DNA from: DATAXI01 sp963756185
GTDB taxonomy: Bacteria > Verrucomicrobiota > Verrucomicrobiia > Chthoniobacterales > Chthoniobacteraceae
Direction: 5' to 3'
Length of the DNA stretch: 64,000 nt
Assembly (NCBI GenBank): GCA_963756185.1
Contig: CAVWMS010000002.1
Coordinates: 372,001 to 436,000 of the forward strand
Positions within the stretch are counted from its first letter, which is position 1, and every line of letters begins with the position of its first letter. The notes beneath the pieces are model-generated. The model ran no database searches. It was not told the origin of the DNA and saw only the letters and a program-made list of their open reading frames with translations. The position numbers and the translations under genes were made by a program. This document shows, piece by piece, positions 8,550-17,000 of this stretch.

Positions 8550-8884
8550 TCGTCTTTCTTGATTTTGCCTCCCCAGGAGAGGATGCGGGCCTTGGCGCCG
8601 GCGGCCTCGGCCTCCTTGATATTGCCATCGCGCACGTAAAAAAGCGAGAGGCTCGACCACGCCAATTGATCGTTCGGCCGCAGCTCGACACACCGCAGCC
8701 CGGCCTCGATCGCCTCCGGGTATTTGCCTGTCTTCATCAGCGCCATGCCCAGCGCGTGCCAGCCTTCGAAAAAAGCAGTGTCCATCTCGACGCATCGCCG
8801 GTACTTGGCCGCCGCGCTCTCGAGGTCCCCCACCGCCAGGTCCCCGTTGGCATCGTCGAAGAGCTCATCCAGTTGCGGATTCAT
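8546..8884 (-). CDS. Small TPR protein
   Basis: This 112-residue protein is made almost entirely of tetratricopeptide-type helical pairs (AAAKYRRCVEMDTAFFEGWH, LMKTGKYPEAIEAGLRCVEL, LAWSSLSLFYVRDGNIKEAE). It has no signal peptide, so it is likely cytosolic. It sits 28 bp downstream of the PpiD-like gene and overlaps the next gene by ATGA. TPRs mediate protein-protein contact and no partner can be named. The three genes PpiD-TPR-secreted protein look like one minus-strand operon. Confidence 0.82.
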   Translation of the reverse strand: MNPQLDELFDDANGDLAVGDLESAAAKYRRCVEMDTAFFEGWHALGMALMKTGKYPEAIEAGLRCVELRPNDQLAWSSLSLFYVRDGNIKEAEAAGAKARILSWGGKIKKDE

Positions 8885-8912
8885 GAGAACCGCCGTCGTT
8901 CGCGCGCAACCT

Positions 8913-10439
8913 TTAAGATGGGGTCGCCTGCTGGTAAATCACCAGGTGCGCGTCATCCTTGCGCAGCCGCAGCCACTCAAAAAAGGCCTCGAGCCGCTGC
9001 TCGCGCGCAAATTGTTCCTTCAGCGTCGCCCCACCCGCTTCCGCCGCGCTCATCTCCGGCGGCACGCGGCTGTCCAGGTGGACAAAAATACCGCCCGTGT
9101 CCGTTTCCACGAAATCGCTGATCTGCCCGACATTGAGCGGCAGCGCCGCCTGCACGACCGCGCGGATATCCGGCACGTCCGACTTCGACACATCGACCAT
9201 CGAGAACGGCGGCACCGTCTCCACCGGCAATCCCATTGCCTCCCCGGCCTGGGCGAAGGTTTTGCCCGCCTTCATCTGCGCCGCGATGCCGTCGCGGATT
9301 TCATTCACCTTGGTTTGCAGCAATTGCTGGGCGCGCTCCTTCTTCAGTTCGTCGATGATTTGCGGCTTCGCCTCGGCCAGGCTCAACTGCCGGCTCGGGA
9401 CCGTCTGGATGAGGTGCAGCACGTAATAGCCGTTCTGGCCCTCGAGCACGTCGCTGGTCGGATAATCGCTGCTCAGCCGGAAGGCCGCCGCCGCCAGCGA
9501 CGGGATTTTCGAGAGCGCCGGATCCGGCTTCGATTCGCTGAACAACGCCGATTCGCCCAGCGTCGCGCCCGCCTCTTTCGCCTGGGCGGTAAAGTCCGCG
9601 CTCTTGTCCACCACCTTTTGCGCGAAATCCCAGGACTTGTCCGAGAGCGCCTGCAGCGCATCGATCCGGTCCTTGCCCTCGAGCTCCTTCTGCGCCGGCG
9701 TCAGCTCGAAGCTGGCAATCGCCACCTTCACCTGCGCCTCGCTCTGGAACGCATCCGGCCGCTGGTTGTACGCGGTCGCCACGTCCGCGTCGCTCACCGG
9801 GATCGCCTTCTCAACGTCGCTCAGGTTCAGGTGGATGACGGAAACCTGCATCTTCGCGTTCGCCTCGGCGTACCGGTTTTTGAATTCCGCCGGCGTCAGG
9901 GTCACCGTCGCGTCGATCAGCGCCATGAGCTTCTTGACCCGCAGTTGGTCCCGGGCCAGATCATCGATGACCGAGTCGTTGAACCCGCGCGAGCCGAGCG
10001 CATTCTGGGAGAAATTGGTGAGCTTCAGCGGGTCGAAATGGCCGTCGGTCTGGAACGCCGGGATCCCCGTCATCTCCTCCTGCTGCACCTCGGCGTCAGT
10101 GGGAAAAATCTCGAGCGCCTGGGCCTCGTGCTCCATGACGTAATAGTTGGTGATGAAATTGTTGACGGCATCCTGGTTGGTCTTGGCCCCGGCGGCCAGG
10201 CCCTCGACCAGGTCCGTCAGCCCCATGCCCATGGCGATATCCAGCTTGTTCTTCACCTGCTGGATTTCGGTCTTGCTCAGGTTCTGGCCATAGATGGTCG
10301 CCACCCTGTCGGCGGGTACGCCGCTGAAGATGCCCGAACGGCCGCCTGAGGAACCGTTCCAGATGACGAATGAGGCGATGATGATCATCGTCAGGACGAT
10401 CAAAAACGTCTGCTGGTATTTGCGGATGATACTTTGCAT
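8913..10439 (-). CDS. PpiD/SurA-like peptidyl-prolyl isomerase, membrane anchored
   Basis: This is a periplasmic folding factor anchored by an N-terminal transmembrane helix (residues ~12-30, FLIVLTMIIIASFVIW). A SurA N-like helical chaperone region follows (TIYGQNLSKTEIQQVKNKL, then a YYVMEHEAQALEI stretch). Next comes a parvulin-type PPIase-like segment around residues 240-370, with QNGYYVLHLIQTVPSRQ resembling the end of a rotamase domain. A helical C-terminus completes the 508 residues. The topology is that of PpiD rather than soluble SurA. The sequence is divergent, so isomerase activity is inferred. It is divergently transcribed from the TPR gene at 10495 and heads the operon with the two smaller genes. 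Confidence 0.82.
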   Translation of the reverse strand: MQSIIRKYQQTFLIVLTMIIIASFVIWNGSSGGRSGIFSGVPADRVATIYGQNLSKTEIQQVKNKLDIAMGMGLTDLVEGLAAGAKTNQDAVNNFITNYYVMEHEAQALEIFPTDAEVQQEEMTGIPAFQTDGHFDPLKLTNFSQNALGSRGFNDSVIDDLARDQLRVKKLMALIDATVTLTPAEFKNRYAEANAKMQVSVIHLNLSDVEKAIPVSDADVATAYNQRPDAFQSEAQVKVAIASFELTPAQKELEGKDRIDALQALSDKSWDFAQKVVDKSADFTAQAKEAGATLGESALFSESKPDPALSKIPSLAAAAFRLSSDYPTSDVLEGQNGYYVLHLIQTVPSRQLSLAEAKPQIIDELKKERAQQLLQTKVNEIRDGIAAQMKAGKTFAQAGEAMGLPVETVPPFSMVDVSKSDVPDIRAVVQAALPLNVGQISDFVETDTGGIFVHLDSRVPPEMSAAEAGGATLKEQFAREQRLEAFFEWLRLRKDDAHLVIYQQATPS

Positions 10440-10447
10440 GAGAACTT

Positions 10448-10505
10448 CTTAGGTTGCGTTCTATCGCAACGTTCCATACCTTGCGCAACGCGCGATGAAC
10501 CTAAG
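10448..10505. promoter_or_regulatory. Divergent promoter region with inverted repeats
   Basis: The short gap between the PpiD-like gene and the plus-strand TPR gene is bounded by an inverted repeat, CTTAGGTT (10448-10455) and AACCTAAG (10498-10505). Inside it is a small hairpin GTTGCG-TTCTAT-CGCAAC (10453-10470) and a TTGCGCAA palindrome. It must contain both promoters. The repeats could be an operator or a leader hairpin. Confidence 0.35.
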
Positions 10506-11249
10506 GCGTTGTTTCGCTCCCCGACAACTTCTTTTTCTTGTCCTGCTCGCCGCCGGCCTCAGGCCTGCCATGGGCCAGGAATCGATCACATTGCGTAACG
10601 GCCAGACCCAGCAGGCCACCATCCTCGGCGTCACCGACTCCGGCATCAGGATCCAGATGGGCCAGGGGGAGATGGTCGAGCCCTTCGCCAATGTGACCCA
10701 GGTCACCATGAACCCTCCGCCAGAATTCACCGCCGCCCAGACCGCCTACGAAAACGGCGACCTGCAAACCGCCCTCACAAACGTCGAGGCCGTGGTCCGG
10801 ACCTATCGCGCGTCTGCCGACCGAATGGGCCCAGGAAGCCATGCTCATGATGGGCGATATCTTCGTCTCCCTCGACCAATTGCCCCAGGCCCAGGCCGCG
10901 TTCCAGGATTTCCAGGCCGCCTATCCCTCCTCCGGCTCCGCCGAACGTCGACGTCGGCCTGGCCAGGATCGATGTCGCCAACAAGAATTATGACGACGCC
11001 AAGGCCAAGATCGACCCCATCCTCGCCCAGGCGCTCAAGGACCGCGTCCCCCCCAAGGCGGCCGCCGCCTTGCTTGGCCGGGCATTCCTCGTCTCCGGCG
11101 AGATCAAGGAGCAATCGGGCGACCTCCAGGCTGCGCTGGAGGATTACCTGCGCACCGTCGCCATATTCCCCGAGGACCGCGTCGCCGCCGCCACCGCGGA
11201 GCAAAAGGCCGACGCCCTCCGCAAAGACCACAACGTCACCGCGCCGTGA
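10495..11249 (+). CDS. Periplasmic TPR protein, two frameshifts
   Basis: The gene starts with a signal peptide (RQLLFLVLLAAGLRPAMG) and a short beta-rich part (SITLRNGQTQQATILGV, which resembles an SH3-like or DUF-type N-domain). Tetratricopeptide-type helices follow. The frame is broken near 10808-10815 and again near 10945-10955. Reading across the breaks gives EWAQEAMLMMGDIFVSLDQL, then VDVGLARIDVANKNYDDAKA, then LLGRAFLVSGEIKEQSGDLQ, all TPR-like, up to a TGA at 11247-11249. It lies 37 bp before exbB, so it probably belongs to that operon, as YbgF/CpoB-like TPR proteins often accompany Tol/Exb genes. The breaks are probably sequencing errors. Confidence 0.72.
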
Positions 11250-11286
11250 CTTTCCCCCCTGACGCTCTAATCCCAATCCCAGCACG

Positions 11287-12183
11287 ATGAAACGACACCT
11301 CAGATTTTCACTGCCTCTCTTTCTGCTCCTCAGCGCATCGGCCCTCGGCCAGGAGGCAGGCCCCTCCGCCTCGCCGCCGGAATCGATCCTCCATGTCATC
11401 TCCAACGGCGGCCCGCTCATCGTCCTGATCTGGTGCGCCATCCTGCTGACGTCGATCACCATGGTGACCTTCGTCATTCAAAACATCATCACCCTGCGCA
11501 AGGAGAAGATGGCGCCCGCCGCGCTGGTCGATTCCCTGCGCAACGATATCGCCGCCGGCAATTACCAGGGCGCCTGGGAAACCTGCAACGCCAACAACAA
11601 TTACCTGGCCAACGTCCTCAAGGGCGCCCTCGAGCGCATCGGCCGCGGCAAGGAATCCGTCGAGGACGCCGTCGCCGAGTACGCGCTGCGCGAGGCCACC
11701 GTGCTGCGCACCCGCAACTCCTATCTCTCGGTCATCGGCGTCATTTCGCCCATGATCGGTCTGCTCGGGACCGTCATCGGCATGATGCGCGCCTTCGCCG
11801 TGCTGGGCGCCAGCGGCATCGGCGACCCCCGCGGCCTCGCCACCAGCATCGGCGAAGTGCTCATGGCCACCGCCAGCGGCCTCTTCATCGCCATCCCGGC
11901 CTTCATTTCCTACTACGTCTTCCGCAACCGCGCCCAGATCGTCATCGTCCATGCCGACGACCAGATCAGCCGGCTGCTCGAGGACATTCCCTACGAGGAA
12001 CTCGCCGGCCTGCGCATCGGCGAGTATTTCAATGCCGGCCAGCCCGGCCTCGGCGTCGATGCCGCTGAGGCGCGCCGCGTCTCGATGGCGCTCACCACCA
12101 ATTGCCCCGTCTGCAACGGCGCCGTGACCCCCGGCGAAAACCCCTGCCCACATTGCGGCGCCACGCTCGACTGGGCCGCCTGA
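11287..12183 (+). CDS. exbB: ExbB/TolQ-family proton channel with C-terminal zinc ribbon
   Basis: ExbB forms the inner-membrane proton channel that, with ExbD, powers TonB-type or Tol-type outer-membrane processes. The 298-residue protein has a signal peptide (1-21) and three membrane spans at ~41-63, ~147-168 and ~190-211. The conserved MotA/TolQ region is RTRNSYLSVIGVISPMIGLL and GTVIGMMRAF. The unusual part is the C-terminus: CPVCNGAVTPGENPCPHCG, a two-knuckle zinc ribbon with C273, C276, C287 and C290, placed in the cytosol after the last helix. Two exbD genes follow directly. Standard ExbB lacks any metal-binding tail. Confidence 0.93.
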   Translation: MKRHLRFSLPLFLLLSASALGQEAGPSASPPESILHVISNGGPLIVLIWCAILLTSITMVTFVIQNIITLRKEKMAPAALVDSLRNDIAAGNYQGAWETCNANNNYLANVLKGALERIGRGKESVEDAVAEYALREATVLRTRNSYLSVIGVISPMIGLLGTVIGMMRAFAVLGASGIGDPRGLATSIGEVLMATASGLFIAIPAFISYYVFRNRAQIVIVHADDQISRLLEDIPYEELAGLRIGEYFNAGQPGLGVDAAEARRVSMALTTNCPVCNGAVTPGENPCPHCGATLDWAA

Positions 12184-12196
12184 TCCCTTTCCGCAA

Positions 12197-12691
12197 ATGC
12201 ACAGGCTCACCCGCAGGCAGAAGGCCGTCAACGAGCGCCGCAATCCGCCCGAGCCCGATCCCGAGTTCCAGATCGCCCCGATGATCGACATCCTGCTGGT
12301 GCTCCTCGTCTTCTTCATGTCGATCTCCTCGACCGAAGTCCTCAAGGTCAATCACTCGATCACGCTTGCCGTCGCCGCCGACGGAAAGCCCGCCTCGAAA
12401 AACAGCCCCGGCCAGGTCGTCATCAACATTTCCTGGGTGCCCATGAATAACATCGGCTCGATCGAGATTTCCGAGCAGGCCTTCCCCGATGCCGACGCCA
12501 TCATCCCCGCCGTCCAAAGGGCCGTCGAGGCCAACCCGCTCACCCGCGTCCTCATCCGCGCCGATAAATCGGTAAAGTGGGAATTCATGCGCACCGTCAT
12601 GCACGCCGTCACCCAGGCCGGCGTCTCGGATGTCACCTTTGCCGTGGTAAACAAGGACACCTCGCAAAATGCCGCCCCGCCCGCGCAATGA
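12197..12691 (+). CDS. exbD: ExbD/TolR-family protein, first copy
   Basis: ExbD is the single-span partner of ExbB whose membrane aspartate carries protons. The 164 residues include a basic cytosolic N-terminus and the FQIAPMIDILLVLLVFFM span with D31. A periplasmic domain ends in VLIRADKSVKWEFMRTVMHA and GVSDVTFAVV, which matches the family. It starts 13 bp after exbB. It is followed by a second ExbD, so the channel may be heteromeric. Confidence 0.93.
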   Translation: MHRLTRRQKAVNERRNPPEPDPEFQIAPMIDILLVLLVFFMSISSTEVLKVNHSITLAVAADGKPASKNSPGQVVINISWVPMNNIGSIEISEQAFPDADAIIPAVQRAVEANPLTRVLIRADKSVKWEFMRTVMHAVTQAGVSDVTFAVVNKDTSQNAAPPAQ

Positions 12692-12723
12692 CGGATCTTC
12701 CAAACCGTGATACAGATTAGACT

Positions 12724-13140
12724 ATGGCTTCGATAGGTTCAGATGATGGAGACATCGGGTTTCAAATCGCCCCGATGGTCGACGTTGTTTTCGTGCTGAT
12801 GCTCTTCTTCATGGCCAGCGCCGGCGTCCAGGTCGTCGAGAAAGAGCTCTCGATGAAGCTGCCCAGCGGCGCCGGCAAACCCTCGGATGTGCCGACAACG
12901 CCCATCATCATCGACATCTCAGACGACGGCCAGGTCAGCATGAACGGCCAGCCGTACGGCGCCAAAGACGACAAAAACCTGGGACAATTGCGCGACTTCT
13001 TCAAGAAATCGATCGCGCAATTCGGCGACTCGGACCCGGTCATCGTCCGCCCCTCGAACCAGACGACGCACGAGCGCATCATCGATGTGCTCAACGCCGC
13101 CGCCGCGTCCGGCGTCACGAAGCTGACCTTCAGCGGGTAG
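12724..13140 (+). CDS. exbD: ExbD/TolR-family protein, second copy
   Basis: This second ExbD has 138 residues, with the span FQIAPMVDVVFVLMLFFM (D20). The periplasmic domain has PVIVRPSNQTTHERIIDVLNAA and GVTKLTFSG. It starts 32 bp after the first copy and closes the operon. Paired ExbD paralogues after one ExbB are common in Bacteroidetes and Verrucomicrobia. No tonB gene is found in this window. Confidence 0.93.
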   Translation: MASIGSDDGDIGFQIAPMVDVVFVLMLFFMASAGVQVVEKELSMKLPSGAGKPSDVPTTPIIIDISDDGQVSMNGQPYGAKDDKNLGQLRDFFKKSIAQFGDSDPVIVRPSNQTTHERIIDVLNAAAASGVTKLTFSG

Positions 13141-13379
13141 TGCGTTTCAAGTCGAAGTGTAGCCCCTGGCGCTTGACCCGCGCGCCAGCGTGGACTTGAA
13201 CTTACTCTCGAACCTGAACGTGAACCGGCCGTGGCCTCCCGGAATCCACGGCTGAACTATTTCTCAAACCGCCCCATCCCGCCTCCGAAATTCCGCTTTC
13301 GCTTCGCCCGTATTCCGCTAGAGTCCCAAACCCGCTGGTTTGGCCCGCATGGGGCCGCGCGATCCGGCGGAATAAAAAC

Positions 13380-13455
13380 GGTGGTCGTAGCTCAATGGTA
13401 GAGCTCCAGATTGTGGTTCTGGCCGTTGCGGGTTCGAGTCCCGTCGACCACCCCA
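13380..13455 (+). tRNA. tRNA-His (anticodon GTG), CCA encoded
   Basis: The cloverleaf is complete. It has G-1 at 13380, acceptor GTGGTCG/CGACCAC, D arm GCTC-AATGGTA-GAGC, anticodon stem CCAGA/TCTGG with loop TTGTGGT (anticodon GTG), T arm GCGGG-TTCGAGT-CCCGT, discriminator C73 and an encoded CCA. The extra 5' G opposite C73 is the hallmark of tRNA-His. The gene stands alone, between the exbD operon and a hicBA remnant. Confidence 0.97.
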
Positions 13456-13553
13456 TTTCCCGGGCCGTCAAATCATCGGGCGCCCGCACCCCTCACGACC
13501 GCCGAACCGATTGCGAGTTGAAGCCAGCCCCCTTTATCGCTATGGTTCCGGCC

Positions 13554-13757
13554 ATGACATTGAAAGCCGTCATTCACGCAGCCGAGGAGGGAGGCTATTG
13601 GGCCGAAGTCCCCGCGTTGCCAGGATGCTTCACCCAGGGCGAGACGAGGGACGAGATTCGCGCCAATATCCGCGAGGCCATCGAGGGATGGCTCATGGCC
13701 GAGGACACGGCGGCTCAGTCGGCTCCCGCCGGCGAAATCATTGAAGTGGCAGTGTGA
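13554..13757 (+). CDS. hicB: HicB-type antitoxin
   Basis: This is a short HicB antitoxin of 67 residues from ATG 13554 (MTLKAVIHAAEEGGYWAEVP). The family hallmark is AEVPALPGCFTQGETRDEIRANIREAIEGWL, a partial RNase-H-like fold. An upstream in-frame ATG at 13542 would add four residues. Longer frames would run back into the tRNA and are not real. HicB neutralises HicA, an mRNA interferase, and often represses its own operon. Its stop overlaps the GTG start of the hicA remnant. With the toxin broken, this antitoxin may be under no selection, or it may act in trans. Confidence 0.85.
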   Translation: MTLKAVIHAAEEGGYWAEVPALPGCFTQGETRDEIRANIREAIEGWLMAEDTAAQSAPAGEIIEVAV

Positions 13758-13922
13758 AGCAGATTTCGGGACGTGACCTCGCCCGCATCGTTCAGCGTCA
13801 TTTTTACCATGCCTGGACGCCGGGAACGTCTCTCGATCCCCGTCCACGGCAACAAGCCCCTGAAAACGGGAATCCTCCGCTCGTTCATGAGGATTGCCGG
13901 ATTGGAAGAAAGCGACCTTTAA
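13754..13922 (+). pseudogene. hicA: hicA toxin remnant, internal deletion
   Basis: The GTG start (13754) overlaps the hicB stop and gives VKQISGRDLARIVQR, the HicA N-terminus. The sequence then jumps out of frame directly to IFTMPGRRERLSIPVHGNKP and LKTGILRSFMRIAGLEESDL before a TAA (13920-13922). What is missing is the central ~14 residues that normally hold the G-W, R-x-x-GSHH segment with the catalytic histidine. The lesion is a multi-base deletion with frameshift, unlike the single-base errors elsewhere, so the toxin is genuinely dead. Confidence 0.8.
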
Positions 13923-14020
13923 GCCAGCACGCTGGTTCACGCAGGCTCACGCCAAAACACACAAAATCCCGTCCTTATTTGGCGCCTTTGCCGATGCAGG
14001 GCGCCTCACCAGACCCCGGC

Positions 14021-17000
14021 CTATGGCCCCGGGGTGATTTCCACCGCGCCGCTCTCATTGGTCCCGGTGAAAAATCCATACCCCGCATTGTTCTGCTGGA
14101 AGTAAACGCCGCTGATGGGCGCGGAGTCTTTGGTGCCGGGCACGGTGAATTTGCCGGTAAATACGCCCGTGGCCGGGTCGGTGGTGATTTTGATCGCGTC
14201 CTCGGAGCCGCTGACGAAAACGCTCGCGGTGGCCGGCGTCGGCGGGAGCGTCACGTTATTCTCCAGGTTCAGGCCCGATACGCCGTCGGTCAGTGATACG
14301 ATGGCATTCCCGGTGCCGCTGGCGAGCGTGAGCGGGTAGGCGTGAATCGGCGCGGCATAAACGGAGCCGTTTATATTCACCGAGATATTGAACCCGTTTT
14401 GATAAAGTTGCGGTGTTGTTTGCGGCGGCTTGTACCAGGTCAGATTGGAGGTTTGGAACTGATCGTCGCCGGGCTGATCGTATATATACAAGACGCCGGT
14501 CAGGTAACCCGGCGCCTTCGGGCCGTAGAGGGCGGAGTATACCTGGATGTACGGTTCTGTGTAATCGGACGGATTATAAGAGCCGTAGGTTTGATCATTC
14601 AACCAGCCGCCCGAGGTGAAACGAGTGCCATCGGCCAGCTTCCCAACGATGCTGACCGCGCCGAGATTGCTTATTTTCATCGTCGCCCACCCATATCCCT
14701 GTGGCAGCCCGGAAGGCACGCTGACAGTCACGGTGACCGGGTTGGTATATCCGCTGCCCGGTTTGACCACCTGGACGCTGGCAATCGACCCCGAACTCAA
14801 CACCGCAACGGCCTTCGCCTCTTTGCCATCACCGCCCGTAATTGCAAAAGTGGGCGCGGTTTCATATCCGGACCCTCCGTTGGTGACATCGATGGCGGTG
14901 ATCTTTCCATCAACTGCGGTCCCGGTGACAATTGCCTGGGAGGTGCCGCCGAGCCCCGGAGGACTGATGGACATCGTGTAAGTGCCGGCATTCGGTGCGG
15001 GGAAGCTGTTCGAATAAATGAGCTTCGAATTGAAGCTCCCTTGTTCCACGCCGGTGCCGGGTATCGACACCGAGAAATTAAAACTGCCAGGGTAATTGGC
15101 ATTCAGGCTCAGAGTCAGAGTGAGGCTGGGCAGGCCCTTGCGCGGGATCGTGATCGTCGCGGTCCCTGTAGGTATCAGCGTGCCCTTGAAGGCGTAAGTG
15201 CCGGCGCCCAATTTCAGTGAGCCGGTAAATATCCCCCCAGTCCCGAGGGTCGTGGTGATAATTCCCTGCTCCGATCCGCCGACGAGGCCCTGGTAAGTGC
15301 CCGCATACCCAATATACGGATCCTGGATCTCGACAGTGGTGGAAGTGCTGCCCCCGAAGTTATCCCCGATTACGCAGTTAAAATTATCGTTGCCGGTGAA
15401 CCGTGTCGGGGTGTAAGTGACCGACGCGCCACTGCCGTTGATCGTCACGGTCCCTTCCGACGCCGCGCCGACGGAGGTGATCGAGAGCGTATCGGTGGGA
15501 TTGCCCGGCGTCGCCTGCGAGAGCACATCCAGCGTGATCGGCTTCGTGAGCATTGGCACGTAGTACACGAGGGGCGAAGGCACCGAAGGCGAGTCATCGT
15601 GCGTGGTGGTAAACACCTGATCGCCGCCGTAGTAGGTGACGCCGTTGTTAACCATGACGATCTGAAAATGATAAGTGGTGTCGCGGTTCAGGCCGGTAAT
15701 GTTTGCGTAGCAGCTCACGCTCGAGCTGTTGCTGCTGCTCACTAAGACCGCGGTGCTGGCGCCGTAACTGGTGCTGGTCCCTGACTCGATCTCGACACTG
15801 GTCCCGGTTCCGAAGTAACTGCTCAATGCCACCCCGTTGAGTTGGGCGCTGTAGGAGTCGACATTCGTCGCCGCCATGGTGGCAACCGGCGCAACGTAAA
15901 CATTCGTATTCGAAACCGAGGCCGCGGGGTCGCCCGCGTAATCCTGGTAAGCCAAAGTTACTGTATATACTCCAATGGGAATGGGCGTCGTGCTGGAACT
16001 GACAATATCCCCGGAACCGCCCGGGTTGGTCGGGTCGAAGGCAAAGTTGGTCAGGCCCTCATTTGCGCCGTTCGAGTTGATCCCGTACGAGATCGGGCTG
16101 CCCGTCCCGCTGAATATCAACGAGACTGAGTTGGCCAGCGCTCTGCCGGGCAGCGAGTAAAGAACGTCGACGGGCCAGCAAATCGTGCTGTTGGCGGCCG
16201 GCAGGGTAAGCGATGGGGCCGCGAGATTGTCAATCTGGACATTGGTGGAACTGGCGCTCTCCACCGGGTCTCCATATTGGTCCTGGTAACTCAATGTCAC
16301 CGTGTAGACTCCCGGCGGAATATAGGGCGTGCTGCCGGAATTATGCGTGGTGCCGGTGACGCTCGCCACGATCGGCGAATCGTGCGGATCGGTGGGATCA
16401 AAGTCGATCGTGTTCGGCCCCGCAGCTTGAGCCGCGGACGCGAGCGTAACGACCGTGGGAGTGCCGCCGTTGCTAAAAGTCAATTTCACCGACCCCGACA
16501 GCGCCTGCGAGGGCAGCGAATAGGAGACGACCAACGGTGCGTTCTCCGTGCTGCTCGATTCCGGCGCAATGAGAGCGAATGGCGGCGACGTAGCCGCGCT
16601 GGTCGCAATCCGGTCATTCTGCGTATCCGCGACATACAGGTTGCCGTTGAAATCGACCGCGATGCTCTCCGGACCATCGAACTGCGCCGCCGTGCCCAGC
16701 CCGCCAACAGTGCCGGTTATTTGCGGCGTGCCACCGATCGTGGCCACGGTCCCATCCGGAGTCATCTCCCGGATTGTATCAGCCGGCCCGTCCGCGATGA
16801 ACAGGTCTCCATTGTGATCGACCGAAAGTCCGTTCGGTCCGCTAAACTGCGCCGCACTCTGGTAGCCATCGGACGTTCCGCCGATTCCCGGCATACCCGC
16901 AATGGTCGTCACCAGGCCGCCGTTGGGGATTTTTCGGATCGTATGATTGCCGGTATCCGCGATGTAAATGTTCTCCTGCTCGTCCACCGCGATTCCCGAC

